A DNA stretch of 64,000 bases from Onthophagus taurus (lineage: Eukaryota > Arthropoda > Insecta > Coleoptera > Scarabaeidae). The stretch covers positions 10,359,001 to 10,423,000 of the forward strand of contig NC_091972.1 in NCBI RefSeq assembly GCF_036711975.1, in the 5' to 3' direction. A model generated the notes under the pieces. The model searched no databases, was not told the origin of the DNA, and worked only from the letters and a program-made list of their open reading frames with translations. This document shows positions 13,001 to 24,400 of the stretch, piece by piece (the stretch's first letter is position 1; each line of letters opens with the position of its first letter). The position numbers and the translations under genes were made by a program.

Positions 13001-15644
13001 TGAAACTACAAAAGCGGGTGGAAAATCAGATGATGAAACTCTAAAAATAGAAAAAAATGTATCACAAGATGATGTTGTTGTCTCAAAATGTGATTTTAAA
13101 TCACCAAAGATAGATAAAAATGTTTCACAAGATACAAAAAATGATATATCTATAAAAGATGATGTTCTTACATCAAAATCGTTTGGTGAAACTTCAAAGA
13201 ATGACGATTCTGAACAATCAAAAGATGAGGGAAAACCATCGAATAAATCAATAACATCATTAAAAAGTTCTAGTCAAGAATCTCTTTTAAGTTCAGAAAT
13301 TGATGAAAGCGAATTAGCTGAAATCAGTCAATTTATGAAAGATTTTTCTCATGGTTTGAACAAACCTAGAAGATCTTCATTGAAATCTATTCAAGAAAAT
13401 ATATCAACAAAGTCGGGCGATGGTAAAATTGTTCGCGAAAATAAAAATAAATTAGAATCCATAGTTGAAGGTAATGCAGCTACTGATATTGAAGCAACTA
13501 AGGATGATATCAAGAAAAGAAGATCTTCGTTGAAACCAGATAAAGGTAATAAATCAATTCAAGAAAATAGGAATTCAGAAATAAAACGTAAATCTATGGA
13601 AAATAGAAAATCAATTTCTGATGATAAAGAATCGACTTTAAAAAGTACCAATGAAGATATTAATTCACGTAAATCTAGAGAAAATAAAAAATCAGTTTCT
13701 GATGATAACGAATCAGATGAAGAAAGTGATGAAACAGAAGATATTAATGTTGAAATACTTGATGATGATGTTGAAACGAATGATAAAGATATTGCAGAAA
13801 AGAATAAAGATGTCGAAACAGATGATGATGAAAATTCAGAAGAGGATGATGATGAAGATGATACACAAAATGATGAAGAAGAATTAAACAAAAATGAATT
13901 TATTGATGATATGGCTGAAGAAGTAGATGATGAAGAAATTGATGCTTTTGACAATAGTAATGATATACCAGATGATGGTGAATCAATAAATACAATATCA
14001 ACTGAAAGAGATACCGATGAAGAAAGTGATTGTTATGGAAATGATTCCTTTATTGATGATGGTGAAGAAAATAACGAATTATTATCTGGGAATGAAGAGT
14101 ATTTCAAAGATGATAATCTTAAAATTAAAGAAAAAAGACAGAGAGGAGATGTTGATAAGAAATATTCACGAATTGTTAAAAATGATGATTCAAGTAGTGA
14201 AGAAGTTGAACCTGAACTTATTCCAGTTGAAAAACAAACGGTCGATAAGCCCGCTGAAGATGATAAAGACAAGGAGATTCTTACTATTTGCGTTGATGAC
14301 AGTGAAAGTGAAAATGAGCCAGCAGCCACTGTTACTGAAGATACAAACAATTTTAATGCATCAATGAATACTTCGAGAAGAAATTCATTGAGGAAATCAT
14401 CAATTACTATTCAAGAAAATATTTCACTTCAAGAAGCTGAACATGGTAATCTTTCTGAAAGAATATCTAAAGTTGTTGAAATGTTTTGTACTGGAATTAA
14501 AAGCAGTAATGAAATAACTGGTAATATATCATTAAATGTTTCATTGGGGTATGAAGAAGACCCAAATGATGAAGTATTTGTAACTAATAAAAGAAAGTCA
14601 ACGGAACCTGCGAATGTTGATAAAGGGATGTCACCTGAAAAAATACGAAAAGTTACTGAAACTGACGATGATGAAGTTAATGTTGAACCAATTTCATTGT
14701 CTCCATCTAAATCTAACCCAACTCAAGATGATTTTGAAGAACATGTTGGTTCATCAACAAAAATAACACCTAGTAAGAAAAATCTTGATGTAAAAGAAGA
14801 TGAATTTAATATTGATATACTATGTCCTAAGAAAAATAACAAGTCTCCTTCTCCAACTAAACAGAAAAAATTAAGAAATAAAACTAAAAAAAATAAAGAA
14901 AATGATAATAATCAAGAAATTACCAAAGAAGAGTTAAAACCGAAAAAGGAAAAGAAATTAAAACAAATCAACAAAAATGAAACTGAATCCCAAACAATAT
15001 CTATGAATGAAAATAAGCAAAAAGTTAAAAAAGACTCAGAAAACAAACAAAAGACCCCAATACAAACTAGAAGCAAAGCAATCTTAAATAAAAATGATAA
15101 TAACGAAAAGCCAATTCAAAAAAGACAGCGAGAAATAAAAAAACCAATCGAAGATGAACCAAAACAAAAACAACAAAAAATAGAATCTTGCGATGGTTGG
15201 TCAGTTCGTCCGGATAAAATTGTTCCGTCTTTGTCCGAAATTCCAAGAAAATTTCAAGATATTTTATCCAAATCTGACAATAAAAACAAAACTAAATCTA
15301 AAAAACTCCAATTTCCTTACACAAATGTTAAAGATGAATCTTGGGAAGCGAAACCAAGTTCTCACAATGAACTTTTACCCAATCGTAATTTTAAAACTGC
15401 AACAAGATCTAAAAGAGTTGTACCTAGTATCAGTACAGATTCTTGGGAGATGAAATCAATTTCTCCTAGAGAACGTGTTAGTAATAAGATGGATATTGTT
15501 AAGAAGAAGGGAAATCAGAATGCTGGATCTTCTAAAGTTCCTTCGTTTCATCCAAAAGACTTCAAAAATCAAATGCTTCATTGTATGGGGCGGGTTGATC
15601 GAATGGATTCCAAGATTCTTTTGAGGAGCAAGAGAGCTGTTTAA
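10027..15644 (+). CDS. large acidic Ser/Lys-rich nuclear protein, slender-lobes-like (tentative)
   Basis: Two coding exons, 10027-10345 and 11194-15644, join in phase (cggagag/gttag donor, ccttttag acceptor) to encode 1589 residues. The first exon is basic (MRRRTPVKELLDEEH) with repeated RRSTR/TTRR motifs. The rest is low complexity, rich in Lys, Ser, Asp, Glu and Asn, with a very acidic block around residues 960-1000 and Lys-rich tracts after it. Only the C-terminus (SWEAKPSS, SWEMKSIS, FHPKDFKNQMLHCMGRVDRM) has ordinary composition and looks conserved. Clusters such as KRKSE and KKRRSSLK suggest nuclear localisation. Size, composition and conserved C-terminus recall the fly nucleolar protein Slender lobes, but I cannot confirm orthology. 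Long minus-strand frames here are shadows. The next gene on the same strand is COX7A, about 0.7 kb downstream. Confidence 0.8.
12750..13135 (+). repeat. degenerate coding repeat of about 22 codons
   Basis: Within the acidic-protein gene the peptide pattern VSQDDVFVSQSEISDNE, followed by a short Thr/Lys linker, recurs about five times with a spacing of some 20-23 codons. DNA similarity between neighbouring units is obvious. This indicates recent tandem expansion of a phosphorylatable Ser/Asp/Glu unit. Confidence 0.65.
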
Positions 15645-16320
15645 AATGGTAGCGTTTCGTTTATTTAGATTAACCTGTCATTCCTAATACTTATACTTAC
15701 TTCATTTTTGTTTAATATATTATTATTCATGCTTATTTTGTTTGTTTTATTTATTTTTGTTGTGTTCTGTTAAAATCTCATTACTAAAGGAATCTTAAAT
15801 ACTCCCCTGTGGTACAAGATATCAAAAAAACGTACAAAAAGTTTGAAGAGACTGTATATGTATCAATTTTCATTATTTAAAATGGTAGAGAAAACACGAT
15901 TAATATAGAAGTTTGGTCTCAAGTTCATTTTTTAGGCATTATAAGAAGCAATTGAGAGCTTCTTATAGTCCCAGTGACGAATATTTTTTGTGAGTAAAAA
16001 TTCTGCTAATCTAACTGACGTAACAATTTGTTTAATTCTTGAAATGGTTGCATATCATTAGATATTCATCAATTGCACATATTTTATCATAGTGATATCT
16101 CGTAAATAATCTTTTCTAAACTTAAGTGATTTCGATAATTTGACAACCAACAATCCATATTTTGGATAACCACTAACTTCACGATGTTGATTTAAATTTA
16201 AACCAATCAGAAATAAGGAAGATATTGATTAATATGAAACTAACTTCACGTTGAATGCCACCATATTGGAATTTCCCAAATCCTAGATAAAGTAATTTTT
16301 GGCTAGAATTCGCATTTAAG
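15645..16320. other. 3' region and spacer before COX7A
   Basis: Contains the 3' UTR of the acidic-protein gene and the promoter or 5' UTR of COX7A. No other gene or repeat is recognised. Confidence 0.45.
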
Positions 16321-16325
16321 TAACC

Positions 16326-16835
16326 ATGAACACTTCCGGGGTAAGTATTGTTCATTTTTGAAGTTCAAAACTGCCTAAAGAATTTAAGTTCAAAAAATAA
16401 GCTTTAATTCACGTTTTTTAATAATAATTTTTTATCCCCATAATTTTGTATAGGTTAGGATCAATTACATAATACATCATTGCCCAGATTAAGTTTTAAT
16501 TCTTTTTCAGAAAACTTTGGTGTTAGCACAAAGATTTGTTCGTCATTTCGGACAAACGGCTGCCCGTAATTCAAGCGTTACTGGTGAAACCGCCTCTACC
16601 AAATTCCCAGCATTAAAGCAAGCCCAAAAACATTTTGGGGTAAGATATGAGATATAAAAATATGATAGTTTGTGTAATTTCTTTTTTAATTAAACATATT
16701 TAGATTGAAGATCATGTCCCTGTATACCTCAAAGGAGGAGTGGGAGATAAAATCATTTATATAGCTACTGTAGGGCTAACATTGCTTGGTTTGGGTATGA
16801 GTGGTGAAGTGTTGTATAAGTTATCTTTTAAGTAA
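16326..16835 (+). CDS. COX7A: cytochrome c oxidase subunit 7A, mitochondrial
   Basis: Three exons, 16326-16340, 16511-16639 and 16704-16835, join in phase 0 to give 91 residues. The first exon is only 15 nt and encodes MNTSG. Exon 2 is basic and Ser/Ala-rich (QRFVRHFGQTAARNSS), as expected of a mitochondrial presequence, and ends QAQKHFG. Exon 3 encodes the diagnostic VPVYLKGGVGDKIIY motif followed by the single membrane span ATVGLTLLGLGMSGEVLY. Subunit 7A is a small nuclear-encoded inner-membrane subunit of respiratory complex IV. Length and motif order agree with the family. An AATAAA signal follows the stop codon at once. Whether it is the ubiquitous or a testis-type paralogue is unknown. 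Confidence 0.88.
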
Positions 16836-16839
16836 TATT

Positions 16840-16845
16840 AATAAA
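16840..16845 (+). terminator. COX7A polyadenylation signal
   Basis: Canonical AATAAA five bases after the COX7A stop codon. Cleavage would give a very short 3' UTR. Confidence 0.6.
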
Positions 16846-16989
16846 GACAAAATGTAGTAAAAAGATGTAAAAAAAAAACAGAACAGTGATAGCTTAACAA
16901 TTTATTAAATGTGGTTCGTTTAAATAAATTATTTTTATTTTGATTTTTTTAATTTTTTTGATATACAATGTCTTCTTCTTTTTCTTGCC

Positions 16990-18080
16990 CCCATTTATAT
17001 CCCACTTGTTTCAACCATCTTCTGAATCTCCCCCTCCCATTGGGCTCTTGGTCTACCACACTTTTTTTTCCATCTGGCCTCATGTTGAATATTTTTTTAG
17101 GTATTCAGATGACCATACCAACTTAGTTCTTTTCCCTCTATTTCCTGTACTAGGGGGTTTATGCTTAGTTCTTCTTTTTTGTTTATTCTTGATATTCTTG
17201 TTCGCAACCCTATATCTTCTGGTTTTCCCAAATATCTTGTGTAGGTGCTTCATCTCTGCTGCTGTTATTTTTTATTTGTGCTTGTCCAACATCATCAAAG
17301 TTTCCAAGTGTGGGTATATAGATGATTTGATATATTATATTTCCTGTAGTGTTCAGTTCCTTCTTGCCTATGGGGGTGTTGTTTATTTGATAGTAGACTG
17401 CACTTGCTTTTGCTGTTCTGCTACGCATTTCCTGATCTATCTTTACAACCTTACTTATTATGGTTCCAAGATATTCGTAGTTTTCTACCACCTCCAGTCG
17501 TTGTCCCTCTATTCTTACGTCAATACGTTCTTCCTCCCGTTTCTTCTTCTTTTGTGATGTGTAGAATCTTACTTTTCTTCTTGTTTATTACCATTATACT
17601 TCTTATAGCCAGATATTCCATATTTGGATGTTCTTTGTAGGACTTCTATTCTACCTGACATTAGTAGAACATTGTTCGCGAGGTTAGGTTGTGGTACCCC
17701 AATCTCGTCTGCGTAGTTTGTCTTTTGGCTTGTTTTATTATTCTGTCCATGTTGCTGCAAAGAGTAGTGGGCTCAAATTGTCACCCTGTTTCACTCCCTT
17801 TTCCTTTCTGAACTCTTCTGACGTTTTTCCAGTCAGTCTAACCCTTCCCATTACGTTATGGTATACGCTTTTGACTGCTCTTCTTCGTTTTGGACTTGTC
17901 CCCAGTTCGCTTAAAGCTTCCCATATACATATGTTGTGGTCGAAAGCTGCTTTTAGGTCTAGGAAGGCCTAATATATATTCTTATTCCTGTCCGTTGTTT
18001 TTTCTGAACGCCGTTTGTTCCTCTGAGTTTTTCTAAAATTTTTTAGTAGAATTTGAGCGCAACCGGCGGAATATCTGCTG
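16990..18080 (-). mobile_element. degenerate non-LTR retrotransposon reverse transcriptase
   Basis: Minus-strand translation, in several frames from about 18000 downward, gives FLDLKAAFDHN, then TSEEFRKEKGVKQGDNLSPL, then YADEIGV at the place of the catalytic YADD, and finally YEYLGTIIS with VYYQINNTPIGKKEL. These are the ordered motifs of an insect LINE reverse transcriptase, with the second catalytic Asp replaced by Glu and repeated frame breaks. The 205-residue hydrophobic frame on the plus strand at 16940-17557 is its antisense shadow. The element is inactive. Its clade (RTE- or CR1-like) is uncertain. Confidence 0.8.
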
Positions 18081-18264
18081 GAATATTTTCCTCAGCCATT
18101 AGCACTATTTTCAAATCTCCTCTTTTTATTATTATTTCATTATTATTATTCTTTATCTCGCAGATAAGCGAGGTTTACAATGTACACTGCCATAATTGCC
18201 TGTATAATAAACGGAAAAACTCGTAGGACCACATAAATGATTAAAATAATTGGAAAATAATAAT

Positions 18265-18270
18265 TTTATT
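18265..18270 (-). terminator. candidate PSME4 polyadenylation signal
   Basis: TTTATT on the plus strand, which is AATAAA on the minus strand, lies about 230 bases past the PSME4 stop codon. Other AT-rich variants lie closer, so the choice is tentative. Confidence 0.35.
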
Positions 18271-18495
18271 TTCACCTAGTAATAATATATAAAAGTGCAT
18301 ATTTCATTTTTTGGATAAATATCAAGTCACTCCAATTAGTCACTAATAAAATATAAAAACCATGGTACATTAAATACCCACACCTTTTTTGTGACACGTC
18401 AATTGAAACTACTTATACATTAAATGAAAAAAACCAACAACATAAGATAAAAATTAAGACATAAAAAACACTAAACAATAAAAAAAACAATAATT

Positions 18496-21400
18496 TTAAG
18501 CGTAGTATGTTGGAGGTACTGTTAAATCGCTCAAAACTGATAATTCCTCTTCAGTAAACTTCAACTTGTGCACTTCCCAATTATCGTAATGGGTTCTTTT
18601 AAAATCTCCCAGTGTTTTTCGTATCGTTGCGGGGATGGGTTGAGGATCGTTTAAATGAGCCCCCAATTCATCAAAAATTCCTGGTATATAATCAGGTAAA
18701 TCGTAAGGATGAGCACTTATAAAAGCACACAATCCTAACACGCCAGCGTGTCTTTGACTTAAACTTTCATTTGAATAACTTTTTTGATTACCATTAGATT
18801 GTAAATTAGATTTGGACTGTTTTAATTTTGTTTTCGCTTTTAATTTGAACGATTGCTAGAAAACAAATAATTTATTATAATTGTAAATTATTAAATTATT
18901 TACTTACAAGTAACTTTAAAGGATCAGGTATAAATTTACAATGTAATAAACCAGTAAGTACTTTTCCAGCTTGAATTCTAACTTCAGGTTGAACATCTTC
19001 TAACAAATTTAAAATAATACTTTGTACTTCCATGATGTATTCGTTATTTGCCACAAAAATAGCCATGTTATGGAAAACCAAAACAGAAATAAACTCGGCT
19101 ATAACAGATCTTGCGGACCAAAACGGACATTTTGAGACAATTTTTGCAGCTTCTAAAGCCGCTGGTAGGTATTTATTTAAAATTATTGTGCAACCCAAAA
19201 TAGCTAATAAATTGCAGCATAAATTTTTAAGTTCATCATCGGTGTCGTTACTTTGTAAAATACAGGCTAAAGGTAATAAATTGTAATGTTCTGTAACTGC
19301 TGAGTAATTCATTCGAGCTACGCTTCCAGTTACATATTTAACAACGGTTTTAAAGAGGCGTATAAATTCTTCTTTGTTATCTTCTAAATCGATTTTTTCT
19401 ATACGATTTGTCGCGATTTCAACATCATTCGAATTAACTTTATTGGAATGATCTAAATTTTTTAACATGTTTGTGTATAATTGGTTTAACTTTGGCATGA
19501 TTTGATCGAAAAAATCTCCAACTCTTGGACAATTTGTGAAATTCCCATCGGGGAAAACGATATCTTTACAAAACAAACTGACCAAACAAGAACTAATTTT
19601 TTCTCGGACGTTTTGAAACGGATGCGATAAATGATTTTTAAAATATTCCAACAGCCGATTAATTAATTCTGAGTTTCGCCATGGTTGTTGATTCAAAGCG
19701 ATTTGAAGGAGATAAATCCTCGAACAACTGACGAAAGATGTTGGTTCATTTAATGGGTCGTTCATAAGATATTCTAAAAGCCAATGTAATCTGTTTGGAT
19801 CCCTTTTATTCAATCCAACTGATATACAAACACTCCAATCCATCACCGTTTCATCAGTCATATTATTGAAGGCAGTGCGTATTATTGGGAGTAAAATTGA
19901 CCATAATTTTTCAACTTTTTCGAAAGGCCAATGTTTTGAGCCTTGAATAATTCCCGCTAATAATTCGGCAGCGCAACGTTGATTGTGTTCTTGTCTATCA
20001 TTAACTAATCTTTCTATATGTGGAATGAATAAGTTTAATAAAGAATCATCGAATATTTTAAAAATATTCTAAAAAATAATAAAATTAAAATCATCGATAT
20101 TAAACAAAATTTTTTCGTCTTACTTTTATCACAGAAAATCGATGCATGTTAAATGTATCCTTCCCTTTTTTTTCTTCCATCGACCAAAACTTAATTAACG
20201 TATCTACATTATCTTTGTTATTAAAAAAATCCAAAATTTCTTTTTCTTGTTCACTCATTTGATTTCGTCTGGTTTCAAAAAGTGGCTGTTCTGAAGGTGG
20301 TAAATAAACTTTAAGAGTTTTTGGCCAACTATAAAAACCGGTGTATGGGTCATGAACGTATCTTAATTCATTCCAAGATTCTTCATTTTTCGGCAAAGTT
20401 TTCCCGTTATAAAGTAGCCACTCGTTATCTGTACGAATCCCGGGAATCACTTTATTCTTTTTCGTTTTTGCAAAACTCCACGGATCTAAATCGGTTTTTA
20501 AAAATTTCGGTTTAGTTTGAATCATGCAATATAAAACGACGCGAATCGCGGTGTGTCTTATTATTATTGAATCGTTGATTGAAGCTGTTAAGAAGTATTT
20601 TATCACGTTTGAATTATATTTTATATCAGGGTGAACTAAGAATTGGATCATTGTTAAACACGTTGCATGATGTCTCCAATGTCTAAAAAAATCATAAAAT
20701 AAAATTTATATTTAATAAAAACGTTAAAAATATTTACAAAGACCCGTTAATAATACTTTGAAGTAAATTCTCTAAAAGTTCGTTATATATTTTAGTATTA
20801 TTCGTTACTAATTCAATTTCTTTATTCGCCCCATTATCAATATGCGATTGAAACCCATTCAGGTTAAAGTCAGTTATTGTTTTTGAAAGATGGTGAGCTA
20901 ATTCTCGCGATTTTTCCGACATTTCAATTTTGATTGCGAGTGTTGGAAAATGTCTATTAATCCCATCAACTATACTACTCATTAAGTTAACTATAGAAAT
21001 TTTTTCAGAAGGTTTTGATTTCACCAAAGCGGGCCAAAGTTCCTTTAAAAACCCCCAATAAGGTCTTGCTATCATTGGAGTTGATTTGGGCCCATTTAAA
21101 AGGTATAAGCAACCTTTGAATTTCTCGTGATGTTCTGTGCTATCCATTTCGAGGATTTCTTTTATGTAAGGAGTTAAAATATCACACGAAAGGGGGTAAA
21201 CTGTAACTATGAGGAATAGTTTACTTTGAGCGTATGATCTGACCTAAAAAAATAATATGTATTAAGTTTATATTTAAATAACTGATTATTTACTTGGCTA
21301 TAACGCGAGACACTAAGATCAAACAAAGCCAATAAAATTTCTTTATGCGTTTCTGTAAAAGTACGTAATCTCGTTTCATTTCTAAACTCTTGATGTAACA

Positions 21401-24400
21401 TCACTCTGTCAATTAATATATGTCTCATATGTTTCTTATTTTGATGGAGTCGATCTTCCATGGTTCGTTTTGAAAGGTGGAATGATTTCCAGTGCCATTC
21501 AAAATCGTTACCTCTATATTTGTTGAATAATAAAACATCGTAAATCTACAAAATTTAGAAAAAAATAAGAATACAAACATTTATTTTTAATTTATTTACG
21601 TAAACAATAGTTTTTAAACTATTTGTATCTCCTTCATCAGCTCTTTGTATGTAATTTTGAAGCTTACGAATGGTTTTAAGAATAGCTCTTCTAACGTTTG
21701 AACCATCTGGCATTTTTATTTCATGATCATAACCAATGTTTACTTGAAAAGGTAATAATTCCAAACAAGTATTTCCCCTTAAAAATATTGATAAATTAAT
21801 AAGTATTGTGTTACCAGTTGTGAAATATTTAATAAAATTACTAACAATTTCAGTGTTGGTTCATCATTCCAAATTGGCATAAGAGATTGTGCACCAAGAA
21901 GAGCCATAACAATTTTTAAACTTTTTCTTAAATCATCTCTTGTTAAAATCAATTCACCGTTCGATACTTTTTCCATTTTTTCCAACTCCGGTATCAGATA
22001 TTTATGAATTAAAATCTCCACGGTATTTACTTCTCTTTCACCAGGAACGTACCATTTCAAATTAAGATTATTTAAATCGCCCGGACAACCCCATAATCGA
22101 ACAGTTAAAGAATCCTTTATTGGAGTGTCAAAGGTGTGAGTTAAACTTCGATATTCTTCGGGAGTTATTGTCGAAAGAGAATTAACAATGATGTATAATA
22201 AATGAGAAGCTGTTTTATTTGCTTCAGTACATTTTATGTATAAAGCTTGATCTAAGATGTTTGTTAAATCATCAATGTATGGTAATAAATTACCGCGACC
22301 GTCAACAACTTCAGACAGTAACAATAAGTTATAAAGAAGTTCTCCATTAAGGCGTTCTTCGTTTTTAACATCGCCATGTTCTGCGGCTAAACTTTCAAAA
22401 GTAGTACAAAGATATGGAACGAAAAGTTTTAAAGTTTCTTTGGCGTTCACTTTAGAAAAAGATCTACAAAGCGTTGCAACTAATTTCGCGGAAATATTTA
22501 ACTCCATTATACGCGTTGTTGCAAAATTAAACGTTTTCTTTAATGCCATTATAAATAAATCGGTCGGACATTGAGTCAAAACCGCTGTCATAACTTGTAT
22601 TAAACCGTTTTCAGCTAAACCTTCAGATTTACTTTTAACATCGTTAAAATGTTGGTCGCTCAACTCCATTCTTGTAAATTCTAACGAATTCGATTCGATC
22701 CACATAAACAGTTTATCGAGAAATTGCATGAGAAAATTCTCAAAATCCGCTGTTTGTTCACAAACTATGTGCTCCTCTTCAGTTAAATCATCGTAATATG
22801 TACTTGCTTCGGAACAGTTTACTAAAGGACATAAAGTGCAAAAATTTATTATGAAATTAAATGTTAAAAAACATTTTCTCATATCGTTTGGATCAATTCC
22901 TGGTAAAATATTCATTAAAAGTGGAATAACGTGTGTTGGACCATCAGGATATTTGTTTCTAGGTCCTTGAACCATATATCTAAAATAAAATTATCCACAT
23001 TAGTTTATTATTATTTTTTTCTAAAACATGGTTTTGAACTTGAGTAACCTAAGGAAACTGGAATCCGAATCTAACTCATTCAATTCGTTTTTTAAGATTA
23101 GTTCTAGTTTTTGAGATGTTTACTTAAATGTGATACAACAAAGCTTAAAGTGATGGTTATTAAATGGTTATTAGGTGTGATTTGTAAGTAGCTTTGTGTA
23201 TTGTTTACAGCCTGCAGCTTCGTACCATCAGGATAATAACAGGTACAATATTGAGATCGATGTAAAAATGTGCCAAACGAATAATACAGATACGTTTTGG
23301 TACTTGAACAAAGCTTTGACTGATGAAGAACTTTTGGTTGAGGCTGAAAAAATTTGTGTTGAATTAGAAAATCTCCCGTTGGATAATTCTGAACAAACAA
23401 ACATAGAAAATCAAGAAGATGACATTATTACTACTAGTGCTAGTGAGGTACCTATGCTGGAAGATGGAGAAGGAGAATAACTTACAAATCAAAATGAGAA
23501 ATAGTATATATACGTGACAAAGGGCCCAAGAAGAAAAACAAGGCAGAAATTGATAGAAAATGGAGAAAACGGGAGAAACAGACTGAAATACTAGGATACG
23601 ATTATCCAAAGTGAATAATTGGTGATACTTTTGCAAGTTGCAATAATCCTACAGATTATTTTCTAACATTGATGGGTAACTGTATGAAAGATATTACCTT
23701 CCAAAGTAATTTGTACGCCACTCAAAGGAATAATTCGTAATGTGATTTAGCTAAAACAAGTGTTACTTATTTTCTAACATAATAAAAAATGTATTATTCT
23801 TATATTAGCAATAATAGTATATTATTATATCAGCATATAATGAGGGCTATTATTCACGAAGGTTAAGTTTATGTCACAAGCGTAGCGACAGGCATAATTA
23901 ACCTGAGTGAATAATAGCTCATTATATGCAAGTAGAATACTATACTTTGTCCACGACTATTGAAATTGATTCCATAAATTTATTTTTTAAATAAATTTTT
24001 GAATAAAGTTTAAACGTCAATGTGACATAAATTCAATGTTACTATACTCTGTTTTTAAACCAGGAGGAGTATTTTAAATTTGTCACCAGATTGACCTTGC
24101 ACGTGATTGGTTGAATGCGAGGAAGGTTCACACACAGGCAATTTTGAATTTTAAATTTGAAGGTTAGGTAATTGATAATTCGACAGTTTCGTGTCATTAT
24201 TGTATATTTTATGTTCTTAAACCCTTTTTTATTATATTTTGAAATAAATACACTCATAACTTCAATGTTAATTTGTATGTATAGTGTTGACGATAACAAA
24301 CGAAAATAAATACAATAATAAGTAAATAAATAATAATTATTAATTTAAATTTACCGCCAAAATATCTAGTGATATTTTCTGGTGATTTTTCCCAGTGTAA

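Noticed and set aside
13559-14367. Other-frame open stretches (Ser-rich minus strand, Met/Lys-rich plus strand)
   Set aside because: Shadows produced by GATGAT/GAAGAA-type codons of the acidic region.
16940-17640. Hydrophobic plus-strand frames that look like membrane proteins
   Set aside because: Exact antisense of LINE reverse-transcriptase motifs.
21779-21846. Short 37-nt intron (gtaacac...ttttaag) between PSME4 exons 5 and 6
   Set aside because: It breaks the reading frame; a donor 31 bases farther upstream (aaatt/gttagt) keeps phase and gives a normal-sized intron.
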